From NCBI GenBank assembly GCA_029945495.1, contig JAQSCR010000490.1, forward strand, positions 1 through 11,107: DNA of 11,107 nucleotides, read 5' to 3'. Every line of letters starts with the position of its first letter. Positions within the stretch are counted from its first letter, which is position 1. The notes under the pieces were generated by a model. The model did not search any database. It worked only from the letters and a program-made list of their open reading frames with translations, and had not been told where the DNA came from. The stretch is from Pseudolabrys sp. (lineage in GTDB: Bacteria; Pseudomonadota; Alphaproteobacteria; Rhizobiales; Xanthobacteraceae). Below, one piece after another: positions 1 to 5,187 of this stretch. The position numbers and the translations under genes were made by a program.

Positions 1-1032
1 GCTATCGGCGGCAACTACCGGCTCGAAGGCCAGCGCGATGCGGCGGTCGTTGAGCGCGGCGACGATTTCATCGGTGGCGCGTAAAGACTCCTTGCGCAGC
101 GCGTCGCGTTCGACGTTCGGCGCATAGGCGGCAAACGAGCCGTAGCGCTTGGCGCGCGCGGCGGCGAGCGCATCCTGGGCGCGGCTGAGCACTTCCGACA
201 AGGTGCGGGCATGACGCGGCGCGGTGACGCCGCCAATGGTCACGGTCACCGCTGCGGAGCCGGCCGGGGTCACGATCGGCTCATCGCGGACGCCGGTCAG
301 CAACCGGTCGGCGGCGACCGCCAGTTCGTCGGGCGTGCAACTGGTCAGCACCACGCCGAACTTGTTGCCGGAGATGCGGCCGAGGTGATCCTTGCTGCGC
401 AAGCGGGCGCGGATGCGCTTGGCGACCTCGGCGATGACGTTCTCGGTGACGTCGAAGCCATAGGCCTCGTTCAACCGGCCGAGATGATCGATGGTAACCA
501 GCAGAAAACCGCAGGAGCCGCGGAAGCGGATCGTTTCGTCCAGCGTCGACGCCAGCAACGCGGTCAATGAGGCACGATTGAATTCGCCGGTCAGCGGATC
601 GAACTTGGCGAGCTGAAGAAGATCGGCATCGCGCGCGTGGCGCGCATCAATGGCGCGCACCACGCCATGCGCGCGCAACGGCTTGCCATCGGGACCGGCA
701 AACCAGCGGCCGGTGTCTTCAATCCAGGTTCGCTCTTCGATGCCGCGCTTGAAGGCGTATTGCAGCTGATAGGCGACGCCGTCGCCGGTATCGCGCTGGG
801 TTGATTGATTGATCGCATCGACGCGGCTTTTTCCGCCGCCGGCATCGATGCGCCGCGCGAAGGTGGCGCCGGTCGAAAGTTCGTTCATGGCAGGGACGCC
901 AAGGACCGCGGCGGCATTGCCGCTCCAGGTCAGGACATCGGTGTCGAGCCGCCATTCATAAGCGGCATCGCCAATCGACCGCAAAATTTCCGCGGCGTCC
1001 AGGACACCGGCGGCTTGCTCGAAATGGGTCAC
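1..1032 (-). CDS. PAS-GGDEF(-EAL) signalling protein, 3' end outside window
   Basis: Open without a stop from a GTG at 1032 to the window edge, giving 344 residues; the C-terminus is missing. AAGGGG lies 7 nt before the GTG. Residues about 15-135 read as a PAS sensor domain (YEWRLDTDVLTWSGNAA near the start, WIEDTGRWF near the end). Residues 144-315 form a GGDEF domain, opening with FDPLTGEFNRASL, close to the usual DPLTGLPNR. The signature itself is SGNKF (221-225) in place of GGDEF, so cyclic-di-GMP synthesis is unlikely. The last residues, RRIALAFEPVVAADS, match the opening strand of an EAL phosphodiesterase domain, so the full protein is probably PAS-GGDEF-EAL. In such proteins a degenerate GGDEF often acts as a regulatory module, but whether the EAL is active cannot be seen here. 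No signal peptide or membrane segment is visible, so it is probably cytoplasmic. The domain calls are firm; the PAS ligand is unknown. Confidence 0.88.
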   Translation of the reverse strand, partial: MTHFEQAAGVLDAAEILRSIGDAAYEWRLDTDVLTWSGNAAAVLGVPAMNELSTGATFARRIDAGGGKSRVDAINQSTQRDTGDGVAYQLQYAFKRGIEERTWIEDTGRWFAGPDGKPLRAHGVVRAIDARHARDADLLQLAKFDPLTGEFNRASLTALLASTLDETIRFRGSCGFLLVTIDHLGRLNEAYGFDVTENVIAEVAKRIRARLRSKDHLGRISGNKFGVVLTSCTPDELAVAADRLLTGVRDEPIVTPAGSAAVTVTIGGVTAPRHARTLSEVLSRAQDALAAARAKRYGSFAAYAPNVERDALRKESLRATDEIVAALNDRRIALAFEPVVAADS

Positions 1033-1195
1033 GCTCGCCCCTTTTTGGGAACGCCACGCCGCGCCGGGCGTTGCCTCGTCAGTTAATGCCGGGCCGGAAA
1101 CTACCGCCAATCCCTAAATAATTAGAAAAACGGCGGTTTGCGCGGCCTTAACCACGTTCAACCGCCGCCGGCACGGCGCTTGCCAATCTGAGTGA

Positions 1196-1214
1196 GGACA
1201 ATAGCTCATTGTCC
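1196..1214. promoter_or_regulatory. Perfect 7-bp inverted repeat upstream of the 102-aa gene
   Basis: GGACAAT and ATTGTCC are exact reverse complements separated by AGCTC. The site ends 22 nt before the ATG at 1237, inside the 204-nt spacer between two divergent genes. The two-fold symmetry and spacing suit an operator for a dimeric regulator; a small RNA hairpin is also possible. I do not recognise the half-site. The rest of the spacer (1033-1195) holds an AT-rich patch near 1113-1130 but no promoter I would call. Confidence 0.35.
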
Positions 1215-1236
1215 CGAACTGAGACAGGCCTTGCCT

Positions 1237-1545
1237 ATGCGAGTCGATACCATCCAACAAGCCGCGTCCGCGAAATCGGGCAGATTTGCCGACGGATTTG
1301 ACGGCAGCTTTGACGGCGAGGTGGCGCACGAAACCGCCGACGCAGCCGCGGCGGAAAGCCGGGCTTTGGTGGTGACGGCAACCCAGGCCACCGTCCCGGC
1401 GGTACCGATCTATCGGCAGGCGGCATTCCTGGCGCATCTTATCGCCACCAAAGACAAGCTGCCGCAGACCCGCACCAAGCGCCGCGCCGAGCCGTCGGAA
1501 GCGATTGCCGCTTACCAGTTCGCGAATACGCTGACGCGGCTGTAA
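1237..1545 (+). CDS. Small hypothetical protein, 102 aa
   Basis: I do not recognise a named family. The ATG at 1237 is preceded by GAGACAGG, a usable ribosome binding site; a GTG at 1192 in the same frame would add 15 residues, but it lies before the 1196-1214 palindrome and has no clear Shine-Dalgarno. The N-terminal half is rich in Ala, Ser and acidic residues and looks disordered. The C-terminal half (about 58-97) is denser, with AAFLAHLIATKDKLPQTR then KRRAEPSEAIAAY, two probable helices around a basic turn. A similar C-terminal pattern occurs in small uncharacterised Rhizobiales proteins (from memory, unchecked). No signal peptide, membrane helix or cysteine pair is visible. It diverges from the GGDEF gene and is followed 60 nt later by another small gene. 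Coding is supported by the conserved-looking C-terminus; function is unknown. Confidence 0.7.
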   Translation: MRVDTIQQAASAKSGRFADGFDGSFDGEVAHETADAAAAESRALVVTATQATVPAVPIYRQAAFLAHLIATKDKLPQTRTKRRAEPSEAIAAYQFANTLTRL

Positions 1546-1568
1546 AATCCGGCCGAAAATGATATTAT
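1540..1568 (+). promoter_or_regulatory. Possible extended -10 promoter for the 84-aa gene
   Basis: TGATATTAT at 1560-1568 fits an extended -10 (TG, one base, TATTAT) and stands out in GC-rich surroundings. The hexamer 17 nt upstream, CTGTAA at 1540-1545, is a poor -35. Transcription would start near 1575, giving a leader of about 30 nt before the GTG at 1606. Sequence pattern only. Confidence 0.3.
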
Positions 1569-1594
1569 CGCGGCGTCTTTCCGATTTGCGAATC

Positions 1595-1600
1595 AGGAGG
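1595..1600 (+). promoter_or_regulatory. Consensus Shine-Dalgarno fixing a GTG start
   Basis: AGGAGG sits 5 nt before the GTG at 1606. No ATG in this frame is as well placed, so it decides the start of the 84-aa gene. Confidence 0.8.
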
Positions 1601-1605
1601 CGCGC

Positions 1606-1860
1606 GTGACCCAGCCGACCGAAGCCGCCATTATTGAACCGCTCGTGCGCGATCTGGTCGAGTGGGTCGCCAAAGAACCGCGCCAATATCGCGACGTGAT
1701 CGATACCTGGCGCACGTCCTGCCCAAGGCTGATGGTTTGGGAAGCGGCAAGCGACCGCGGCTTTGTCGAGCGCAAACTGGTCGATGGCCAGGGCTCTTGC
1801 GTCGTCGTCACGCAAGCAGGCCAGAGCTTCGTGAACGCTTACGCAAAAGCCGACGCCTAG
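1606..1860 (+). CDS. Small hypothetical protein, 84 aa, possibly winged-helix-like
   Basis: I do not recognise a named family. It starts at GTG behind a perfect AGGAGG. The sequence is compact and well mixed. Residues 8-24 look like one helix (AIIEPLVRDLVEWVAKE) and 26-37 like a second (RQYRDVIDTWRT). Then come CPRLMVWEAASDRGFVERK and a beta-like SCVVVTQAGQSFVNAYAK. This helix-helix-helix-strand-strand order, with an L/V-T-x-x-G near the end, resembles winged-helix folds of MarR-like proteins, but it is too short to be a full regulator and the fold is inference. No signal peptide or membrane helix. It lies 60 nt after the 102-aa gene in the same direction and may share its transcript. Its TAG stop forms part of the stem of the terminator that follows. 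Confidence 0.75.
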   Translation: MTQPTEAAIIEPLVRDLVEWVAKEPRQYRDVIDTWRTSCPRLMVWEAASDRGFVERKLVDGQGSCVVVTQAGQSFVNAYAKADA

Positions 1861-1908
1861 AGCCCCGGCTTTGATAGAATCAAAGCCGGGGCTCTAGCTC
1901 TTTGTTTT
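1857..1908 (+). terminator. Strong intrinsic terminator overlapping the stop codon of the 84-aa gene
   Basis: Bases 1857-1875 pair perfectly with 1879-1897, a 19-bp stem closed by a 3-nt loop (AGA). The T-rich stretch CTCTTTGTTTT follows at 1898-1908. The stem contains the TAG stop at 1858-1860. It separates the plus-strand pair from the convergent gamma-glutamyltransferase gene. The minus-strand transcript would also form the hairpin, but it has only a short U run (CTTTT) afterwards, so termination is likely stronger in the plus direction. In Rhizobiales this kind of hairpin often travels with the repeat next to it (from memory). Confidence 0.8.
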
Positions 1909-1911
1909 GAC

Positions 1912-1955
1912 GCGTTTTCTTCACGCGAACCGGTTTCCACTTCGCTCGAAAACGC
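1912..1955. repeat. Intergenic palindromic repeat, copy 1
   Basis: A 44-nt two-level hairpin. The outer stem pairs GCGTTTTC (1912-1919) with GAAAACGC (1948-1955). The inner stem pairs GCGAA (1925-1929) with TTCGC (1941-1945). The apical loop is CCGGTTTCCAC (1930-1940). It begins one base past the stop of the gamma-glutamyltransferase gene. The loop and flanks match a repeat type I remember as abundant between genes in Bradyrhizobium and Rhodopseudomonas. It carries no ORF. Copy 2 at 4009-4057 has the same loop and layout with different stems. Confidence 0.75.
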
Positions 1956-1956
1956 T

Positions 1957-3537
1957 CTAATACCCGAGCGCCAGTCCGTCCTTGCGCGCATCGGAGCCGC
2001 CGATCAGCACGCCGCGATCCCAGTCGATCTTGACGATCTGCGACCCGCCCCACGGCGTTTCCGCCTTGGCGACCGTATGGCCGCGCGCGATCAGGCCGTC
2101 GATGGTCGCCTGCGGCGTGCCGCTTTCGACAATCGTCTGCTCGCCTTCGTAGAAGAAGCGCGGGCAATCGATCGCCTGCTGCACGTCCATGCCGTAATCG
2201 AGCATGTTGTTGACGATCTGCACGTGTCCCATCGGCTGATAGGCGCCGCCCATGACGCCCATGCTCATGTCGCAACGGCCGTCGCGCATCGTCATGCCCG
2301 GAATGATGGTGTGCAGCGGCCGCTTGTCCGGCCCGAACGTATTGGGATGATCCGGCTCGAGCGTAAAGCAGGCGCCGCGATTGGTCAGCATGATGCCGCT
2401 CTTCTCGGTGCAGACGCCGAGCCCGAACGCCGAATAGAGCGAATTGATGAACGACACCGCCATGCGGTCTTTGTCGACGACGCTGAGATAGATTGTGTCG
2501 CTGCCCGGCGCCGGCGCCTTCGGCAGTTGCACGCGCTTGTTCATGTCGATCAAGCCCGCAAGCTTCTTGCCGAAGCTCTTGTCGAGCAGGTCGGCGACCG
2601 GCGTGCGCATATGCGCTTCGTCGGCAATATGGGTGTCGCGCACGGCATAGGCGATGCGCGCGACTTCCAGCATCAAATGGTAGCGTTCCGGGCCGTAGGG
2701 ATCGAGCGCCGCGACGTCGAAATGCTCCAGGATGTTGAGCATCACCAACGCCACCAGGCCCTGCCCGTTCGGCGGGATTTCGACCAGGTCGAGACCTTTG
2801 TAATTCGTCGAGATCGGCGTGACGCTGTCGCCGCGATGATTGGCGAAATCCTGCGCATCGATGAAGGAGCCCTTCGCGCCCAAGGTCTGCGCCATGTCGT
2901 CGGCGAGTTCGCCTTCGTAGAAAGCGCGCGCGCCATTGGCGGCTATGGTTTTCAGCGTCTGCGCCAGCGCCGGAAAGCGAATGACATCGCCTTGCTTCGG
3001 CGCTTGGCCGTTGAACAGATAATGCTTCGATGCGCCGGCATCGGCCTTGAGCTTGCCGACATAGCGGCTCCAATCCCAGGCGACGCGCGCGGCAATCGGA
3101 AATCCGCCTTCGGCATATTTGATCGCAGTCTGCAAATTGCGGTCGAGCCCGAAACGGCCGTGGTTTTTCAGGATCGCTTCCCAGGCATCGAGCGCGCCCG
3201 GCACGGTGACGGCATGGATCGACGCGCCGATCTCGGTCATGCCCTTTGCGCGCAACGCATCGAACGAGGCGTTGCGGCCGGCGCGGCCGGAGCCGTTATA
3301 GCCCCACACCGGTTTGCCCGGCTTCGACACCAGCGAATAGCAATCGCCGCCGATGCCGGTCATGGCCGGCTCGACCACACACAGTGTCGCACAAGCGGCG
3401 ACCGCGGCGTCGGCCGCGGTGCCGCCGGCACGCAGCGTCTCGACCGCGGCAAAAGTGGCGAGCGGATGCGACGTTGCCGCCATGCCATCGCAGGCGATCA
3501 CCGGCGAGCGGCCGGGCAGTTGGAAGTCGCGGCTCAT
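1957..3537 (-). CDS. Gamma-glutamyltransferase-family Ntn hydrolase (YwrD-like)
   Basis: Full-length family member of 526 aa. Classical enzymes transfer or hydrolyse the gamma-glutamyl group of glutathione and are made as one chain that cuts itself in two. Near the N-terminus EPAMTGIGGDCYSLV (56-70) is the family signature. The predicted nucleophile is Thr348 in TIYLSVVDKD, aligned with the Thr of classical TTHYSVVD; cleavage before it would give subunits of 347 and 179 residues, about the usual sizes. GGAYQPMGHVQIVNNMLDYG (430-449) and QAIDCPRFFYE match the family C-terminal region. Differences: NRGACF (386-391) replaces the classical MDDF segment, and RPLHTIIP (406-413) replaces RPLSSMSP, so substrate may differ. 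There is no signal peptide, unlike periplasmic Ggt, so it is probably cytoplasmic. The ATG at 3537 is preceded by CCGGA, a weak binding site. It follows the small membrane protein gene by 22 nt, probably on the same transcript. Family certain, substrate unknown. Confidence 0.92.
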   Translation of the reverse strand: MSRDFQLPGRSPVIACDGMAATSHPLATFAAVETLRAGGTAADAAVAACATLCVVEPAMTGIGGDCYSLVSKPGKPVWGYNGSGRAGRNASFDALRAKGMTEIGASIHAVTVPGALDAWEAILKNHGRFGLDRNLQTAIKYAEGGFPIAARVAWDWSRYVGKLKADAGASKHYLFNGQAPKQGDVIRFPALAQTLKTIAANGARAFYEGELADDMAQTLGAKGSFIDAQDFANHRGDSVTPISTNYKGLDLVEIPPNGQGLVALVMLNILEHFDVAALDPYGPERYHLMLEVARIAYAVRDTHIADEAHMRTPVADLLDKSFGKKLAGLIDMNKRVQLPKAPAPGSDTIYLSVVDKDRMAVSFINSLYSAFGLGVCTEKSGIMLTNRGACFTLEPDHPNTFGPDKRPLHTIIPGMTMRDGRCDMSMGVMGGAYQPMGHVQIVNNMLDYGMDVQQAIDCPRFFYEGEQTIVESGTPQATIDGLIARGHTVAKAETPWGGSQIVKIDWDRGVLIGGSDARKDGLALGY

Positions 3538-3559
3538 GGCAAATCCGGAATTGGGAGAA

Positions 3560-3979
3560 TCAGGACATGATGTGGGGGACGGTGCCTTCGACCGTGAGGT
3601 CGCGCTGGGCCGAGCGCAAGGTGATGGCGAAGCCGCCCATCACGTCGACGATGCCGATCACCAGCAAAAGGAAAAACGTCGCGGTCGCCGCCTGCTTGAC
3701 CAGGATGAACTCGACCAGCATGGCGAGGAACAACAGTAACGACAGACCGTGATCGACCACCGTGCGGACGCCGATGCGGGTCGCTTTCATCATTTCGCCG
3801 AACAGAACGACGACGGAGAATGCGATCAACATATCGCCGAGCGACATGCTCCAGTCAGCGCCGGACACCATGTGCATGGTGGTGAGCGCGCCGGTCCAGC
3901 TCAGGCCCGGCATCAGGAACGCAATGATGTTGTAGATGGCGAAAGGAACCAGCAGCAGGGGAAAGCCAAGCGCGAACAT
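3560..3979 (-). CDS. Small inner-membrane protein, four predicted helices, unknown function
   Basis: 139 aa, mostly hydrophobic. Predicted membrane segments: about 3-23 (ALGFPLLLVPFAIYNIIAFL), 46-64 (around LIAFSVVVLFGEMM), 77-95 (LSLLLFLAMLVEFILV) and 98-121 (FFLLLVIGIVDVMGGFAITL). A loop rich in small and polar residues (28-46) and a basic stretch KATRIGVRT (65-73) separate the first three. I do not recognise a named family; it resembles uncharacterised Rhizobiales membrane proteins. The ATG at 3979 is the first in frame and starts directly on a helix; GAGGG lies 10 nt upstream. It ends 22 nt before the gamma-glutamyltransferase start, suggesting co-transcription and perhaps related function, which is inference. 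The 84 nt separating it from rpmF are almost filled by a palindromic repeat, and its start codon lies in the loop of a 9-bp hairpin. Confidence 0.82.
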   Translation of the reverse strand: MFALGFPLLLVPFAIYNIIAFLMPGLSWTGALTTMHMVSGADWSMSLGDMLIAFSVVVLFGEMMKATRIGVRTVVDHGLSLLLFLAMLVEFILVKQAATATFFLLLVIGIVDVMGGFAITLRSAQRDLTVEGTVPHIMS

Positions 3980-3992
3980 GGAAGGCTTTCCC
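3959..3992 (-). promoter_or_regulatory. Hairpin enclosing the start codon of the small membrane protein gene
   Basis: On the minus strand GGGAAAGCC (3992-3984) pairs perfectly with GGCTTTCCC (3967-3959), a 9-bp stem around a 16-nt loop that holds the ATG (3979-3977). The upstream arm covers most of the GAGGG ribosome binding site; the downstream arm is codons 5-7 (Gly-Phe-Pro). Such a fold in mRNA could hide the binding site and lower translation. The pairing is seen; the control role is inference. Confidence 0.4.
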
Positions 3993-4008
3993 TCTACTTT
4001 TTTGCTTT

Positions 4009-4057
4009 GCGCATGATCTTATCCGAAAACCGGCTTCCACTTTTCGGGATCATGCGC
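4009..4057. repeat. Intergenic palindromic repeat, copy 2
   Basis: A 49-nt two-level hairpin. The outer stem pairs GCGCATGATC (4009-4018) with GATCATGCGC (4048-4057). The inner stem pairs CCGAAAA (4023-4029) with TTTTCGG (4041-4047), with TTAT (4019-4022) bulged on one side. The apical loop is CCGGCTTCCAC (4030-4040), one base different from copy 1. It begins 6 nt past the rpmF stop and sits about 30 nt before the next gene. It matches a repeat common in Rhizobiales intergenic regions (from memory). The run of six T on the plus strand lies on the wrong side to make it a normal terminator for rpmF. Confidence 0.8.
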
Positions 4058-4063
4058 CGATCC

Positions 4064-4249
4064 TTAGGCTTCGGTCTTCACCTTCAGAACCTGACGGCCT
4101 TTGTACATGCCGGTCTTCAGGTCGATGTGGTGCGGACGGCGCAATTCGCCGGAATCCTTGTCTTCGACATAGGTAGGCCGCTTGAGCGCGTCGGCCGAGC
4201 GGCGCATGCCGCGGCGCGACGGCGAGGTTTTTCTTTTCGGCACAGCCAT
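4064..4249 (-). CDS. rpmF: 50S ribosomal protein L32
   Basis: 61 aa, normal for alphaproteobacterial L32, a basic protein of the large ribosomal subunit. It opens with the family signature AVPKRKTSPSRRGMRRSADAL and continues with a polar, His-containing middle (RRPHHIDLKTGMY) and a basic end (GRQVLKVKTEA). The zinc-binding cysteine pairs of some L32 proteins are absent, as usual in this class. The start is the ATG at 4249: MAVPK is the universal N-terminus and AGGAG lies 9 nt upstream (4259-4263 on the opposite strand). An in-frame ATG three codons earlier has no such site. Its order next to mtgA is, from memory, common in Rhizobiales. The 91-nt gap after mtgA probably holds its own promoter, but no box is clear. 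Confidence 0.97.
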   Translation of the reverse strand: MAVPKRKTSPSRRGMRRSADALKRPTYVEDKDSGELRRPHHIDLKTGMYKGRQVLKVKTEA

Positions 4250-4340
4250 TGGAAGCAACTCCTGGAAAGGCGCAGATTATCGATTTGAAGCCGGGCTTAT
4301 AGAGGAAGGAAGGCCGCAAGGCTAGGGCCAAATCCGCCGG

Positions 4341-5090
4341 TTACTTACCCGATTTGAGGCAATTCGCCGTCTCCGGCGAACGGCTGGCGCGGCCCTCATA
4401 AAGGCCCGCCAGACGCCGCAGTCCAGGCCCCGGCCGCTTGGCGTCACGGGTGACCGGATTGGGCAGCATGGCCGCCATCAGCGCGGCCTGATAGCGGGTC
4501 AAACCGTCCACGGAGCGGCCAAAGGCCCGCCGGCTGCCCGCTTCGGCGCCGAATTCGCCGCCCGGGCCCCATTCGGCGATATTCAGGTAAATCTCCATAA
4601 CCCGCCGCTTCGGCAGCACCAGGTCGATCCACAGCGACAGCGGGAACTCCAGCCCCTTGCGGATGAAACTGCGGCCCGGCCAGAGGAACAGGTTCTTGGC
4701 GACCTGCTGGGTGATGGTCGAGCCGCCGCGCACGTCGCTTAAGCCCTCGGCGTCCTCGATGGCCTCGCGAATCTCGGTGAAATCGACGCCGTGATGGCTG
4801 CAAAACCGGCCGTCCTCGGCGATCAGCACCGCCAGCGGCAGATCGGGGTCGATGCGCGAGAGCGGCACGTAATGGTGCTCGACCCGCTGGCCGGTGAGCT
4901 GCCGCCACAGCATGACGGTGGAAACCGGATTAACCACGGCATAAAGCGGCGTCAGCAGATAAGGCAGCAGCAACAGCGCCAACACGACATAGATCACCAG
5001 CCGCAAGGGCCGGCTGACGCGCGGCAATCGCAGGATGTCATAGGCAACGCTGAGCCGCCGGGGCGGACGAAAATCGGGGCGATAGATCAC
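4341..5090 (-). CDS. mtgA: Monofunctional biosynthetic peptidoglycan glycosyltransferase
   Basis: Polymerises lipid II into glycan strands at the inner membrane (GT51 family) and lacks the transpeptidase domain of bifunctional PBPs. With the GTG at 5090 it has 249 aa, close to the family norm. One membrane anchor spans about 30-51 (LRLVIYVVLALLLLPYLLTP). The catalytic domain shows AEDGRFCSHHGVDF (91-104, catalytic Glu92), GGSTITQQVAKNLFLW (122-137) and KRRVMEIYLNIAEWGPGGEFG (161-181, second conserved Glu166), the expected order of GT51 motifs. The frame stays open upstream to 5345, but that stretch overlaps ispA on the other strand. The GTG at 5090 leaves a short cytoplasmic tail before the anchor; its ribosome site is poor, so a start closer to the anchor is possible. 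It diverges from ispA across 97 nt. Confidence 0.95.
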   Translation of the reverse strand: MIYRPDFRPPRRLSVAYDILRLPRVSRPLRLVIYVVLALLLLPYLLTPLYAVVNPVSTVMLWRQLTGQRVEHHYVPLSRIDPDLPLAVLIAEDGRFCSHHGVDFTEIREAIEDAEGLSDVRGGSTITQQVAKNLFLWPGRSFIRKGLEFPLSLWIDLVLPKRRVMEIYLNIAEWGPGGEFGAEAGSRRAFGRSVDGLTRYQAALMAAMLPNPVTRDAKRPGPGLRRLAGLYEGRASRSPETANCLKSGK

Positions 5091-5111
5091 GGGGCCGAGC
5101 TTAGCCCATGG

Positions 5112-5160
5112 CGGCGGCGTTTGCCGCCGAACTAAATTATGACGACGGCATTTGCGGCAA
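5112..5160. promoter_or_regulatory. Overlapping inverted repeats between mtgA and ispA
   Basis: CGGCGGC (5112-5118) pairs with GCCGCCG (5123-5129) around GTTT. TTGCCGC (5121-5127) also pairs with GCGGCAA (5154-5160) around a 26-nt AT-richer loop. The two pairings share bases and exclude each other. They fill most of the divergent control region; the short hairpin would lie about 22 nt before the mtgA start in its leader. Role is inference, and GC-rich DNA makes chance pairs likely. Confidence 0.25.
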
Positions 5161-5181
5161 CCGCGAGGGTCGGGCAAATAT
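5152..5181 (+). promoter_or_regulatory. Possible ispA promoter giving a leaderless mRNA
   Basis: TTGCGG at 5152-5157, a 17-nt spacer, then CAAATA(T) at 5175-5181 resemble a sigma-70 promoter. Transcription would begin close to the ATG at 5188. The ATG has no close Shine-Dalgarno; GAGGGTCGGG is 14-23 nt away, too far to be ideal. Both boxes are weak matches. Confidence 0.25.
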
Positions 5182-5187
5182 GCCGTT

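Noticed and set aside
1103..1137. ACCGCC/GGCGGT inverted repeat around an AT-rich 23-nt loop
   Set aside because: Only 6 bp with a long loop, in GC-rich DNA where such pairs are frequent.
1114..1815. 233-aa open frame on the minus strand
   Set aside because: Runs antisense through both small plus-strand genes and their spacer; no ribosome site, no domain pattern.
1880..3073. 397-aa open frame on the minus strand
   Set aside because: Shifted frame of the gamma-glutamyltransferase gene, arginine-rich low-complexity product, no motif.
2077..3570. 497-aa open frame on the plus strand
   Set aside because: It lies antisense to the gamma-glutamyltransferase gene. Its composition (Arg, His, Asp and Ala rich, no motifs) is what an antisense frame of a high-GC gene gives.
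4009..4057. Repeat copy 2 as the intrinsic terminator of rpmF
   Set aside because: The hairpin is strong, but on the minus-strand transcript it is followed by an A-rich tail, not a U run. Termination may still occur, but the sequence does not show it.
4905..4935. Third copy of the palindromic repeat (GTGGAAACCGG match)
   Set aside because: Only the 11-nt loop matches, with no paired arms; it lies in mtgA and encodes the conserved NPVSTVM segment, so chance similarity.
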